DNA from: an uncultured Oscillospiraceae bacterium
GTDB lineage: Bacteria > Bacillota > Clostridia > Oscillospirales > Ruminococcaceae
NCBI GenBank assembly: GCA_902490585.1
Contig: CABUEI010000003.1
Location: forward strand, 59,735 to 123,734
Reading direction: 5' to 3'
Length of the DNA stretch: 64,000 bases
How positions within the stretch are numbered: position 1 is the first letter of the stretch; the number at the start of each line of letters is the position of its first letter. The notes beneath the pieces were generated by a model. The model did no database searches, was not told where the DNA came from, and saw nothing but the letters and a program-made list of their open reading frames with translations. The position numbers were made by a program, and so were the translations under genes. Positions 1 to 8,604 of this stretch are shown here, one piece after another.

Positions 1-31
1 CTTGCTGTGCAAGACCACATATAAATTTCAT
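1..31 (-). CDS. 5' end of an unidentified gene cut by the window edge
   Basis: An ATG at 31-29 (minus strand) opens a frame reading MKFICGLAQQ before the edge. An AAGG-type ribosome binding site sits just upstream, and the start lies only 9 bases after the ParB-like gene's stop. It is probably the next gene of the same operon. Ten codons are too few to assign a family. Confidence 0.35.
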   Translation of the reverse strand, partial: MKFICGLAQQ

Positions 32-40
32 AATATTTCC

Positions 41-937
41 TTACCTTTCATCACGATTTTTTCTAGCTCGCTCACGGCGCATATAGTCGTCGCCTATGAG
101 TTTCAGGATTGCATTGTATACATCTTTTTGGGTATAACTTTTAGGAAAGAAACGGCGAATATCCTCATAAGGAAAACTGATGCGTTCCTTTTGATTCGCT
201 TTTTCTTCACTCATAACAGCGAAGATCTTATCCGCATTAAGCGTTCCCGCTTGGGATAATTTCTTTAGCCTTTGTGCCTGCGAGAGTGACGGAGTGCAGT
301 CCTCGCTTTCAATGGTACTCATTAATTCGCACTGCTCCTGCTCGGTGAGATAAGATAACTCCACAGCAGGCGTAAGTGCGATTCGTTCCTCATCCACAAG
401 CTGTAACAGTTCGGGAATGAGATTGGTTAAACGGATATATCGAAACACTTGGTCACGGCTTTCGTTTGTTTCCTTTCCGATTGCGGTTGCAGTATCCGAC
501 TTTGTCGCAACTTGCGACAAGGTTAAATCTGTGCGTTTGCCTTGCTCCTTCAAAGCCTCCATCTTCATTTTGTAAGCAAAGGCTTTTTCACTCGGCAATA
601 TCCGTTCACGGTGCAGATTGCTGTCCACAACGGCAATCGCCGCTTCGGTGCGGCTGAGGGGATAAATTAAGGCGGGTACTTCTGTTAGTCCCGCCCTTTT
701 ACTTGCGTGTAATCTTCGGTGTCCCGATATTACTTCATATTCATCTGTAGCATTATCTTTCAGCCTTACGATTAAGGGCGAGATAATACCCTGCGACTTG
801 ATACTTTCCACAAGCTTGTCCATATCCTCATTATCTGTGACTTTATACGGATGACCTTCAAAATCGTGTAGTTTGCCTATGGGGATACGGGCAGACTTTT
901 TCTTTTTGCTTTCGATTGGGATTTCATTCGTTGTCAT
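41..937 (-). CDS. ParB/Spo0J-like nuclease-domain protein of a mobile element
   Basis: A 298-aa protein with a ParB N-terminal domain, including the VISGHRR box for CTP/DNA handling, followed by a helix-turn-helix-rich middle. ParB proteins bind centromere-like sites and help plasmids or integrative elements segregate; many element-borne homologues act in maintenance or regulation instead. I chose the ATG at 937 (MTTNEIPIES) over an in-frame start at 1039. An AAAGGAGGT ribosome binding site lies just upstream of 937, and the extra 34 residues are basic and unlike the family. No parA is visible in the window; it could lie left of the edge. Neighbouring genes are small element proteins on the same strand, so I read this as part of an ICE or genomic-island backbone. 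Confidence 0.8.
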   Translation of the reverse strand: MTTNEIPIESKKKKSARIPIGKLHDFEGHPYKVTDNEDMDKLVESIKSQGIISPLIVRLKDNATDEYEVISGHRRLHASKRAGLTEVPALIYPLSRTEAAIAVVDSNLHRERILPSEKAFAYKMKMEALKEQGKRTDLTLSQVATKSDTATAIGKETNESRDQVFRYIRLTNLIPELLQLVDEERIALTPAVELSYLTEQEQCELMSTIESEDCTPSLSQAQRLKKLSQAGTLNADKIFAVMSEEKANQKERISFPYEDIRRFFPKSYTQKDVYNAILKLIGDDYMRRERARKNRDER

Positions 938-1157
938 CGCTCCCAACCTCCTTTCTTTAATTTTTAGGTGTAGTTTTCTTGCAAAGGGTTTTAGGGATTT
1001 CTCCCTAACAAGTACTGTTTTGTGCCGAGAGGAGTACAAACAGTCTGCTTGCTAAGATAATGCAAGCCTCCTATGGCGAAGAGGCTGTTTTGCACGGCAA
1101 CTATCAAACTGTTTGCTCGCTTCGCCTTAGTTTTCTACCTTGAATTACTCCTATCTC

Positions 1158-1517
1158 TTAAAAAGAACCGTCACCGCTACCGTACACAGAACCGTCACTG
1201 TGGGAATAAAATCTGTTGTTTATTTCTATGAGTCTTTTGCGGTTGGTACGGCGGAAGGATACTTCAATTCCTTTTTCCCTGTAAAGATATTGATAATCAT
1301 ATTTGCGCAACAGTTTGGTGACAGTATTGGGTGGAGTATAGTTATCTCCCACAGCGTTCAGAAGGTCGGTTGCAGTACCGAGCCATTCTTTTCTTGTCTG
1401 CATATAGGCTATTACCTTGCGAAGAAAAGGGTGTTCTTTAGTAAGTACGGGCATACCTGTCTGCGGTATATCCCCAAGTGCTTCGGCTGCAATCCGTTCA
1501 CCTTTGGTTATTTGCAT
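1158..1517 (-). CDS. Small hypothetical protein, winged-helix-like, mobile-element associated
   Basis: A 119-aa, basic, mainly helical protein. The central part (GTATDLLNAVGD, then PPNTVTKLLRKY) has the rhythm of a winged-helix DNA-binding fold seen at the C-termini of phage and plasmid primase/helicase proteins. That match is by pattern only. The ATG at 1517 is preceded by GGGAG at good spacing; a TTG at 1523 overlapping the upstream stop is the alternative. The stop of the 1520-1837 gene lies beside this start, so the two are translationally coupled. Function unknown; likely a replication or regulatory accessory of the island. Confidence 0.55.
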   Translation of the reverse strand: MQITKGERIAAEALGDIPQTGMPVLTKEHPFLRKVIAYMQTRKEWLGTATDLLNAVGDNYTPPNTVTKLLRKYDYQYLYREKGIEVSFRRTNRKRLIEINNRFYSHSDGSVYGSGDGSF

Positions 1518-1519
1518 TT

Positions 1520-1837
1520 TCAATCACTCCCTTCGGCCGGTATCTTATGATTTTTTAATCTGTTCTTATGCTTCTTGGCAAATTCACTTGCTGCCGCCCG
1601 TCGCTCATCGCTGTACGGCTCGGTCAGGCGAAAGCAGAACCGACCTTTCACAACCTCAAAGGAAAGACCACCGTCCTCTGTGTCATCGGTCAGTCTACAT
1701 AGATCAGGATGCTTGACCGAGTAGGCGGTCAGTCTGTTTTTGAGATCGGTGTTATAGGTGTTGACCGTAAGCCACGGACTTGCTTCATCGAAGAATATCT
1801 CTGTTGTTTTCTGTGTCTTTTTCAGACCTGTTTTCAT
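1520..1837 (-). CDS. Conserved small hypothetical protein of conjugative elements
   Basis: A 105-aa, charged, soluble protein with no signal peptide or membrane segment. It starts at an ATG with an AAGGAG ribosome binding site and ends at the start of the next gene. The opening TEIFFDEASPWLTVNTYNTDL and the later SDERRAAASEFAKKHK resemble short proteins I recall from clostridial conjugative elements. I cannot assign a biochemical role. It is co-directional with the ParB-like gene and probably in one transcript with it. Confidence 0.55.
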   Translation of the reverse strand: MKTGLKKTQKTTEIFFDEASPWLTVNTYNTDLKNRLTAYSVKHPDLCRLTDDTEDGGLSFEVVKGRFCFRLTEPYSDERRAAASEFAKKHKNRLKNHKIPAEGSD

Positions 1838-2029
1838 TACATCACGCTCCTTTCTGAAAATAACTTATTATTTGTTTTTGTAAGAGGGGCATTTTTGGCC
1901 GAACTTTCACAGTTCAAGACCTGTAAAAAATACAGATTTTCTGATAGAAATGCCCCAAATGATGCGGACATAGTTAAAGTCTTTTCTGTTTGAAAAATCC
2001 CGACTTTTACAGCTCAAGAGCCATTTTGC

Positions 2030-2149
2030 TGAATATTCCGCCAAAGTTGAACACCCTGACCGTTTTGAATTGAACAGTGCGACCGCCCAAATTGAACAGT
2101 CAAACCGCCGGAATTGAACAGTGCGACCGCAAAGGTTGTACATTGACGG
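2030..2149. repeat. Left-end repeat array of the IS21-like element
   Basis: Five near-copies of a TTGAACA-n-GACCGC motif begin near 2046, 2069, 2091, 2113 and 2135, preceded by TGAATATTCCGCC at 2030-2042. The array is inverted relative to the one at 3416-3508. In IS21 such subterminal repeats bind the IstA transposase. Confidence 0.75.
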
Positions 2150-2376
2150 ATTAATAATGAAATGGTATCATAAATATGCTTTTAACCGTAGCAGAGGATA
2201 GTGCAACGCTGAGGAGCGACATGAGCGCTGTGTGCGGGGTTTGGCGGGAAGAGTGATGCCGTATGACCGGGGTCACTCTTTTTTTGTATTGTAATCACTC
2301 TTCTTCACTCTTCCCGGAAAACCTTTTATGCGTTAAACCTCAGGTTCGGACAGCGTCCGATGCACCGTAGGTGCTA

Positions 2377-3123
2377 TTATGTTTCCGTAACGCCTTTGCG
2401 TTTGCGCATAGATTCCTTGCATTCAATAACTACCGAATATGAATCGTGTTCAATGCGGTCACATATTGCATCGGCAATTATTGGGTCACCTAACTTTTCA
2501 GGCCATCCCGGTATATCAAACTGAGAACAAAAAATGGTGGATGCCTTTTTGTATCTTGCCTCTGCAATTTCAAGTAAATCTCTGGCCTCGGTTTCTTTAA
2601 GGGGATACAATAGCCATTCGTCTAAAATTAATAATGCCGGCTTTTTGTATTGCTGGATCACCTTTCTGTAATTACCGCTACTGCGTGCAATTGCAAGCTC
2701 GGTTAAAAGCTCGGGAAGTCTAACATATCTGACCGACAAAAAATTCCTTACTGCTGCCATACCTAACGCACAGGCAAGATAGGTTTTACCGCTGCCGGTA
2801 GCCCCGAGTAAAAGTATATTGTGCCTTTCTGCAATGTAGTTGCAGGAAGCAAGCCTTGCTATTTGAACAGAGTCTAAATTTCGATCTGAGTGGTATTCAA
2901 TATCCTCAACACAAGCACCCGTTTCCGAAAATTTTGCCTGCTTTATTAATCTTTTAAGATGATTGTTTTTACGGGATGTCCATTCTTGGTCTACTAAAAG
3001 ACCGAACCTATCCTCAAAAGCCAATCCGTTAATATTAGGGTCGGTAAGCTGCTCCTTAAAGGCTCTTGCCATAGCGGTAAGCTTCATTTCCTGTAGTTTA
3101 GTAACTGTATTTTCTGTTAACAT
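2377..3123 (-). CDS. istB: IS21-like transposition helper ATPase IstB
   Basis: A 248-aa AAA+ ATPase of the IstB/DnaC-like family. Walker A GATGSGKT is at residues 107-114 and a Walker B-like ALLILDEW strand follows about 60 residues later. IstB binds DNA with ATP, selects the target and activates the IstA transposase. Full family length, with no internal stop. Its start overlaps the end of the istA remnant, the normal istA-istB arrangement. Without IstA it cannot transpose the element alone, but it could act with IstA supplied elsewhere. Confidence 0.92.
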   Translation of the reverse strand: MLTENTVTKLQEMKLTAMARAFKEQLTDPNINGLAFEDRFGLLVDQEWTSRKNNHLKRLIKQAKFSETGACVEDIEYHSDRNLDSVQIARLASCNYIAERHNILLLGATGSGKTYLACALGMAAVRNFLSVRYVRLPELLTELAIARSSGNYRKVIQQYKKPALLILDEWLLYPLKETEARDLLEIAEARYKKASTIFCSQFDIPGWPEKLGDPIIADAICDRIEHDSYSVVIECKESMRKRKGVTET

Positions 3124-3307
3124 TAGTTTTTCCTCCCTGCATAATACTCTGCTCCACGGGTAAACCCGTATTGCGATGATGATGGTTTTTCTTCTTCCGG
3201 GGGTTGTTCCTTATTACTGTTGTTCTTGAACAGTCGCAGGCGTCGGCTATTTGGGTTTTGTTGAGACCAAGGCTGTCCAGCCTCAGTATCTCTCGGTAAT
3301 TGGTCAT
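3098..3307 (-). pseudogene. istA: Collapsed istA: N-terminal HTH joined to a C-terminal tail
   Basis: A 69-codon open frame. It begins with the IstA-type helix-turn-helix (MTNYREILRLDSLGLNKTQ then IADACDCSRTTVIR) and jumps after about 35 residues to a basic tail that overlaps istB as an IstA C-terminus would. The DDE catalytic core is absent. It keeps its ATG and an AGGAGG ribosome binding site. The simplest reading is an internal deletion that happened to stay open. The short product might still bind the end repeats. Confidence 0.7.
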
Positions 3308-3415
3308 ATTTTTGACCTCCTAATGAATATTTACACCGCTTTCGCAGTGCATATATCCATTATACCGACCATATGCTGTGCATTGAAGTGTGTGTCACTA
3401 TTACCTTAATTGCGG

Positions 3416-3508
3416 GGTGTTCAACCTCTGCGGCCGTACTGTTCAATCTCGGCGGTCAGACTGTTCAACTTGAGCGGTCAAGGTGTTCAGTTTTTCGCGG
3501 AATACTCA
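3416..3508. repeat. Right-end repeat array of the IS21-like element
   Basis: Four copies of the end motif (CTGTTCAA followed or preceded by GCGGTC) in opposite orientation to the left array, ending with GCGGAATACTCA near 3497-3508, the counterpart of TGAATATTCCGC at 2030. Confidence 0.75.
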
Positions 3509-3695
3509 ATTTTGCCGTTCTATCCGAATGTCGTTCCTGCCCCGGAATTTCACCGCAGCGTTGCTACGCTCGCTCTCGACAGAGAGGTCATCGCACAGTC
3601 ATATCCCATTCGGACGGTCATTCAGTTTTCAAAGTACAACTGGAGTTTATATGTCACGATCGTAAATTCGATTTAAGTGCCGAGAGAAAAATAAA

Positions 3696-3900
3696 AAGCC
3701 GCCACATATCAACACTAATAATCGGCGAAAGCTTTGCTCTCGCTTCAAATCAGATGCTCATATGTGACGACTTTGAATTATTCAAAAGACCATACTGTTT
3801 GCGTCGACTCAACTCCAACTTAAACAGTACAAAAAATTCACGGTGGCGAGTCACGGTACGCTCCGAAAGGAGAATACCGCCGGTATAGCGGATTTGTACC
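3696..3900. other. Dyad-rich non-coding stretch between IS21 remnant and defence operon
   Basis: No convincing gene lies between 3509 and 4026. Within it, 3696-3709 and 3760-3773 form a 14-bp inverted repeat (12 of 14 match) around an inner GCGA...TCGC dyad. Near 3860-3890 two small hairpins follow: CTCC-GAAA-GGAG and ATACC-GCC-GGTAT. It could be a structured RNA, an element origin, or the 3' end of the defence transcript. No poly-T run marks it as an ordinary terminator. Confidence 0.35.
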
Positions 3901-4026
3901 TAACTATACCTCTACGAGGACATCATATTCAGTTGTAGTTCCTCCTAAGAGGCTGTTTTATTATAGCAGATAGAACATTTGTTTGTCAAGTGCTTTTGGT
4001 GCAACACGACACTTTTAATTGTTCTT

Positions 4027-5535
4027 TTATTGTTCTAATGTTACCCAAATCTCCGGCGTCAAATTTAAATTGACCGCTGCCTTTTTAAAATCATTTAATG
4101 CATCAAGCAAATGAAATGATTTAAAATCTGAAAGTTTATTCAAAGTTTTTCTGCTTGTCAACATCCACAAACAAACATTTCGACCGCTAAATACATTTTC
4201 GCCCACCTCGCCTGCATTAGACAATCGTAACGATGTGGTAGCCTGTTTCACCAAATAGACCAAGTCTGCTTGTTGATGTTGGTCTTTTATCATTATCACA
4301 TTTTCATCATCCATTAGATCTGCTTTTTCGATACAGTACTTCCCACCAATATAGACATTATCCTTATGTAGTTGTATATACTTCCCGCTTGCCACCAATG
4401 TATCGATCAGTTCTGTTTCTGTTTGATTTGTCGATGGTTTAATCTCATAACTTATACTATCAACTTGTTCCTCTATGAATTTAACATAAGACTCGCTAAA
4501 TTCAACCCACTCATTTTGAAAGAACACATAGTATTTTCCATTTAATTCCACAGTTATTTGCAACAATTCTTTCAGCTTTTTTGAAAATAAAGCCTCATCG
4601 CTTTCATCATAAAAAACAACTCTGATAGCATTGTAATTATTATTAATTATTTCTTTGTTATTTACAATTGTTTCACGAATAAAGTTTGCATCTAACGTAT
4701 GACTAATCTCGGATAAATCAGTCCTGTAAATCTTAAGAGAATAATGATAATCATTTGAAAAATTAAAACTAACACCTGTCAGCCAATAATCGCTAACATC
4801 TACTTCTGTAATAAAATCTAGGAGGTGTTTGTCTAATTCCTCGTTCAAGCTGGTCAATATATCTTTGTCAACGACCTTATGATATCTCGGCAGTCTAATT
4901 TTTACTTGTGATTGTAATGCTTTTTCTATCTCATCGGTAAAATAATAAAGTTCTGTAGGTTTTAATTTAAAAGATTTTCCAAAAGAAAAACGTACTGATT
5001 CACCAAAGTCTACGGTTTCTCCCCACAAATCTTTATTAGCTGTTTTACATTTTACATAGCTAAATGCTTCTCCGTAATCACGAGAATCATCTAATTTTCT
5101 ATTTCGTATGTATGAGGTTATGTCTTTCTTTCCTGCCGAAGTAAATGTTTGTGAATGTTTCATTTTCAACCCTTGGGGATCGAGAATTCGCTCCGCAAGA
5201 TTTAAACCAAAATCCTTATCACAATATTTTCGAATAATAAAGTGCGTTTGTCCATACGAAAGCACATATGAATATTCATCCTTTTGTATTAGAAAAAGAC
5301 CAGAAACAGTTTCGCTACCGATATTTTCAGTATAGTATGAAAACTTATCATCTGATAACAGTTGCTGATAATACCCTAACCAACCCTTGTTCTCAGAGCG
5401 CTTTTTCCTTAAATACAAAGCAGTATATCCGTTTTCGTCCTCATTATCTGCTTCACATTCAAACCCATTGTCTTCTAATTCTACTGTCAAATCATCTACT
5501 TTGTCATTTTCTATTTTAAAAACATTAACCTTCAT
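4027..5535 (-). CDS. DUF6119 / TIGR04141-family protein of the defence operon
   Basis: A 502-aa soluble protein. Its N-terminal half follows the pattern I recall for the 'sporadically distributed' TIGR04141 (DUF6119) family: a short beta N-terminus, a W-rich segment, then YVLSYGQTHFIIR, DFGLNLAERILDP and the FSFGKSFKLKPTEL block. The family has no established biochemistry and turns up in accessory regions. The ATG at 5535 (MKVNVFKIEND) is preferred over a TTG at 5565. It is the last gene of the seven-gene operon, 36 bases after the GIY-YIG gene. Base composition is more AT-rich than the flanking chromosome, in keeping with transfer. Family assignment is by memory of the pattern. Confidence 0.7.
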   Translation of the reverse strand: MKVNVFKIENDKVDDLTVELEDNGFECEADNEDENGYTALYLRKKRSENKGWLGYYQQLLSDDKFSYYTENIGSETVSGLFLIQKDEYSYVLSYGQTHFIIRKYCDKDFGLNLAERILDPQGLKMKHSQTFTSAGKKDITSYIRNRKLDDSRDYGEAFSYVKCKTANKDLWGETVDFGESVRFSFGKSFKLKPTELYYFTDEIEKALQSQVKIRLPRYHKVVDKDILTSLNEELDKHLLDFITEVDVSDYWLTGVSFNFSNDYHYSLKIYRTDLSEISHTLDANFIRETIVNNKEIINNNYNAIRVVFYDESDEALFSKKLKELLQITVELNGKYYVFFQNEWVEFSESYVKFIEEQVDSISYEIKPSTNQTETELIDTLVASGKYIQLHKDNVYIGGKYCIEKADLMDDENVIMIKDQHQQADLVYLVKQATTSLRLSNAGEVGENVFSGRNVCLWMLTSRKTLNKLSDFKSFHLLDALNDFKKAAVNLNLTPEIWVTLEQ

Positions 5536-5571
5536 ATTCTCACACTTTCTGATTTTATGCGTCAAAACATA

Positions 5572-6246
5572 TTAATCATTATTTTCTTCAAGGCTTTCAA
5601 TACTATCACGCAAATCGCTTAGTGAAATTCCGTCTTTTGTGAAATACATCCAAACATTTATGTGTAGATTTTCTGACCATCCGTGTCTTTCAATTAACAG
5701 TTTGCACGCTAATTTAGTCACAGAATAACTTTCACCTTCATACTCTACTTGGTTTTTATCATTTTTTACCTTTGCTGTAACTGCATCATCATATAAAAAT
5801 ACAATTTCTTCTCCAACAGCAATGTTTAACAGTTTGAACGAATTGTTAGAACGCTTGGTTTTTCTTTCTGCAATCTCTTGTTCTTGAGATTGTTCAAGCG
5901 TAGGTGCATAAAGTTTCAGTTTGTTCATATCACCACGCAAACTTGCAATATCCTTAAAAATGCCATACGCTGTTTCAGGAGAAATCTTAAAAAACTCACG
6001 TTCTCTGATTCTGCCATTATTCAATTGCTCTCTTGCGTGTAATGAATCGTCAACTCTATCGATGATGCTATGTATTCTTTTTTCAACTTCAAGTGGGTTT
6101 TCCACTTCATAAACAGCATAACAACGATATGATAACGGAATATTTGTAGGTGAATTAAGTTCCTGTAATCTTCTCTCAATATCATTGCGTTCTGTCATAC
6201 CTATCTTAACCCATCCATCAAGGCATGGGTTCGTAAGTATATACAC
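5572..6246 (-). CDS. GIY-YIG (T5orf172/MUG113-type) nuclease-like protein with C-terminal RAMA/DUF4357-like domain
   Basis: A 224-aa protein. Residues 1-90 carry a GIY-YIG fold of the T5orf172/MUG113 type: YILTNP, then WVKIGMT, RRLQELN, and VEKRIHSII with the metal-binding Glu. Residues 110-135 form a charged, coiled-coil-prone linker. Residues 136-215 (LLNIAVGEEIVFLYDD, YEGESYSVTKLA, then WMYFTKDGISLSDL) match the RAMA/DUF4357 pattern, often found with DNA modification enzymes and suspected of reading modified bases. The start is a GTG directly after an in-frame stop, with a weak ribosome binding site, so it may depend on coupling to the TIR gene 30 bases upstream. An ATG in another frame nearby leaves slight doubt about the N-terminus. 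Confidence 0.75.
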   Translation of the reverse strand: MYILTNPCLDGWVKIGMTERNDIERRLQELNSPTNIPLSYRCYAVYEVENPLEVEKRIHSIIDRVDDSLHAREQLNNGRIREREFFKISPETAYGIFKDIASLRGDMNKLKLYAPTLEQSQEQEIAERKTKRSNNSFKLLNIAVGEEIVFLYDDAVTAKVKNDKNQVEYEGESYSVTKLACKLLIERHGWSENLHINVWMYFTKDGISLSDLRDSIESLEENND

Positions 6247-6276
6247 TAATCATCATGACATATTTTTAACACCTCA

Positions 6277-7026
6277 TTATTTGACAATCAATTCCGCAAT
6301 TTCTTCGGCGATTTCTTCGACAGTTTCTTGACTAGTATTTCTCGCAACTTTATCTGCCAATGATGGACTATAGTCTATTACTTCTTGTTTGGTTATATCG
6401 TGCCATATAGGAAGTAGTATTTGCTGCCCTGAAATTGCTTTTGTCATCAGTCCATCCAATTCGTAGTTTGTCCATCCTTTTTTAATAAAAGATCTAGAGA
6501 TAACTACAATTCCAAATTTACTTTTAGATAAACCGTGGTCTATCTTTCTTCTAAGACTATCTCCGATTTTAAGCTCAAACTCATCGTACCAAACATTGAC
6601 ACCTTTGTTTTTTAATGCAATCGCAAGTGGTCGAACAACACTGTCTTTATCTTCAGAAGCATGTGAAATAAACACATCATACTCTTTGTTTAAATCCGTA
6701 TTATCCACATACAAGTTGGTTTCTTGAGCAAGGGGTAACGGCTCTCTTGCTGCAGGTAATATCCCTGAAAGCACACGAGCACTATGCTTCACTTTTCCAG
6801 CATAACCACCCAAATCTATCGTCAAATACCAATGGCCTGAATTAGGAACGGTTATTCTATATGGACTTCTTGTTACATATCCACCATAGTACCGATGTCT
6901 TCGGCCATTTTTATAATTACTGTAATTAGTGGAATCCATGAGCCGTACATTGGCAGCGGCAGATAGTTGAACTTCCACTATTCGGCCTCTTTCTAAATGT
7001 CCAAAATCATAATATGAAAAATTCAA
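6277..7026 (-). CDS. DUF1883-TIR domain protein
   Basis: A 249-aa protein. Residues 1-88 match DUF1883 (ANVRLMDSTNY, RHRYYGGYVTRSP, then SGHWYLTIDLGGYAG). Residues 115-249 form a TIR domain: YDVFISHASEDK, VNVWYDEFEL, GIVVISRSF and WTNYELDGL. Glu189 lies where TIR NADases keep their catalytic glutamate. Bacterial TIR proteins in defence operons usually destroy NAD+ or make a nucleotide signal when infection is sensed; DUF1883 is a recurrent partner of TIR of unknown role. The start is TTG (AGAGAGG upstream). Its place in an R-M operon suggests an abortive-infection arm, which is inference. Confidence 0.85.
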   Translation of the reverse strand: MNFSYYDFGHLERGRIVEVQLSAAANVRLMDSTNYSNYKNGRRHRYYGGYVTRSPYRITVPNSGHWYLTIDLGGYAGKVKHSARVLSGILPAAREPLPLAQETNLYVDNTDLNKEYDVFISHASEDKDSVVRPLAIALKNKGVNVWYDEFELKIGDSLRRKIDHGLSKSKFGIVVISRSFIKKGWTNYELDGLMTKAISGQQILLPIWHDITKQEVIDYSPSLADKVARNTSQETVEEIAEEIAELIVK

Positions 7027-7058
7027 ATGCTTAAGCCTCTCTTTATATTTAAATTACA

Positions 7059-7352
7059 TTACTTGTCTTTATCTGCTAAATCTCGTAGTTCTTCACAAAA
7101 TTCTTTACAATTAATTCTACCGTAGTTACTTCCGTCTCCAGCTGTCATAATTCGTTTCAAACAATCGGGTACACCTTCTTCGTGCTTAAAATGAATCCTA
7201 TCTTCAGGCCCCCAAGCCCCTTGGTTTTGATTGTTTTCGTGAATTCTAAAATTAACATTTGATGAAGTTAATATATACTCCATTGCTTCTATTTTCTCTT
7301 CTTCATTATCAAAATGAACTTGTCCATTTTTTCCATAAACTAACTTACTCAT
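7059..7352 (-). CDS. Small hypothetical protein between HNH nuclease and TIR gene
   Basis: A 97-aa, acidic, soluble protein with a strong AAAGGGAG ribosome binding site, 19 bases after the nuclease gene and 32 bases before the TIR gene. I recognise no family. It has many His and Cys residues in the second half (HFKHEEG, DCLKR, NCKEFCEEL) that might bind metal. Tight placement argues that it is a working part of the system, for example an adaptor or inhibitor, but that is guesswork. Confidence 0.6.
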   Translation of the reverse strand: MSKLVYGKNGQVHFDNEEEKIEAMEYILTSSNVNFRIHENNQNQGAWGPEDRIHFKHEEGVPDCLKRIMTAGDGSNYGRINCKEFCEELRDLADKDK

Positions 7353-7371
7353 AATTCAAACTCCCTTTGTT

Positions 7372-8595
7372 TTAAGCTGCATAATGTACATTGATAGCAT
7401 TGATGACCGCACAGAAATCCATGTCGGCAATATCTAACACATCATCATTATCAAAGCCAACATTGAGTACAAATAAGAAGTTTGAAAACTCATATATTTT
7501 CTCAACGGCTACATCTGTTAGGTTTTCATATATCCTATCCGCTTTTGAAAGCAAAAGCAAATGCTGATACTGTTCGTCAATTTCTTGTGTTCTTCCGTCC
7601 GGATGAGCATAATTAAGATGTTGTGTAGGCGTAAGTGCAATTATGTTTTCTAAATAGTAGCAGATCTCAGGATAGATAGCTTCAGGGAAAATATGGTGCA
7701 TATGAATAGCTTTGTCTGACATATGTGCCGCTTCAAGATGCTCGGTTTGCCCACCACGATTTTGATCGTTGAACAAACGCAAGAATCTTTTTGCCTTAGC
7801 AGACTGATAATGATAATAAGCCTCGTTCACTTCGACAGGGTGTGCAACAGCATATTCTTTTCTTGTCACACCTTTAGGTTTCTCTGCATATACATCTCTA
7901 AAATTATTGCGATTATACATAAGCATATCATATGTGATATTTTGCTCGGATAATCTGCCTCTTTCTGTACCACAGGAATTCTTGAAATAAGCTAATGGAT
8001 TTAGCACCTTAATAAAAATACGATTACATTCAACAACGCCATTGATATTTGTATTGTTGATTATAAAGGTTGAGAAAGTGCGTTTAACCGTTTCATAAGA
8101 TTCTTTCGTTTGCAGTCTGAAAAACTGCTCAAAAACGGGATATATTCCGCTATCCACAAGGACTTTTTCAATATAAGTTTTAAGGAAGAACAGAGCATTG
8201 CGCTCACGCAACGCAATATACTCTAACACCTCAAAATTGTTCACCTGATAGAAATTTCTGTTTCCTTGCTTTGTTTTCGTAAGCACACGAGCATTCGCAA
8301 GCATTTCCATCGGTTGTTGAAAGAACTTATCGTATTCGCTTTTTGCGGCCTCGTTTTCAACTCCGGGCTTTTTGAAAATCGCTTCTACATTTTCAACCGC
8401 ATATTTATAATGCCATATATCGGCTGTTGTAAATATGCCGTCATCATCTTCTAACGCATAGTTATATACACAGTCCGCAATGACAGTTACAACGTCGGCA
8501 GCACATTTTTGGTCTATCCATCTACCGTTGCCTGATTTTCTTATGTCATAGTCATATTGATTGCAAAAATCAATAATCGCCTGTTGTGTCAACAT
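7372..8595 (-). CDS. HNH restriction-type endonuclease
   Basis: A 407-aa protein with a C-terminal HNH motif around residues 300-345: HMHHIFPEAIYPEI, then LENIIALTPTQHLNYAHP, giving the His-His, Asn and His ligands of a beta-beta-alpha-metal nuclease. The N-terminal 280 residues are helical and unassigned, probably for DNA recognition. It starts 9 bases after the stop of the methyltransferase gene, the usual layout of a type II restriction partner. It would cut DNA lacking the cognate methylation; recognition sequence unknown. Confidence 0.8.
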   Translation of the reverse strand: MLTQQAIIDFCNQYDYDIRKSGNGRWIDQKCAADVVTVIADCVYNYALEDDDGIFTTADIWHYKYAVENVEAIFKKPGVENEAAKSEYDKFFQQPMEMLANARVLTKTKQGNRNFYQVNNFEVLEYIALRERNALFFLKTYIEKVLVDSGIYPVFEQFFRLQTKESYETVKRTFSTFIINNTNINGVVECNRIFIKVLNPLAYFKNSCGTERGRLSEQNITYDMLMYNRNNFRDVYAEKPKGVTRKEYAVAHPVEVNEAYYHYQSAKAKRFLRLFNDQNRGGQTEHLEAAHMSDKAIHMHHIFPEAIYPEICYYLENIIALTPTQHLNYAHPDGRTQEIDEQYQHLLLLSKADRIYENLTDVAVEKIYEFSNFLFVLNVGFDNDDVLDIADMDFCAVINAINVHYAA

Positions 8596-8604
8596 ATCTT
8601 ACCC

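Larger units (their letters stand above)
2030..3508 (-). mobile_element. IS21-family element, internally deleted
   Basis: Both ends carry arrays of a roughly 20-bp repeat (TTGAACAG-n-GACCGC type) in inverted orientation, as expected for IS21-family transposase-binding ends. Between them lie an intact istB and a 69-codon remnant of istA. At about 1.48 kb it is shorter than typical IS21 elements (2-2.5 kb), and the shortfall fits loss of most of istA. The span from 2150 to 2376 holds no gene, only small dyads near 2346-2375. The exact tips are not certain. The element separates the ParB region from the defence operon. Confidence 0.75.

Noticed and set aside
3373..3888. Plus-strand open frames across the IS21 right end
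   Set aside because: They translate the end-repeat array and dyads, overlap each other in different frames, and lack ribosome binding sites.
3696..3900. Retron-type RNA near the defence operon
   Set aside because: No reverse transcriptase gene is present, and the dyads do not show the paired a1/a2 layout.
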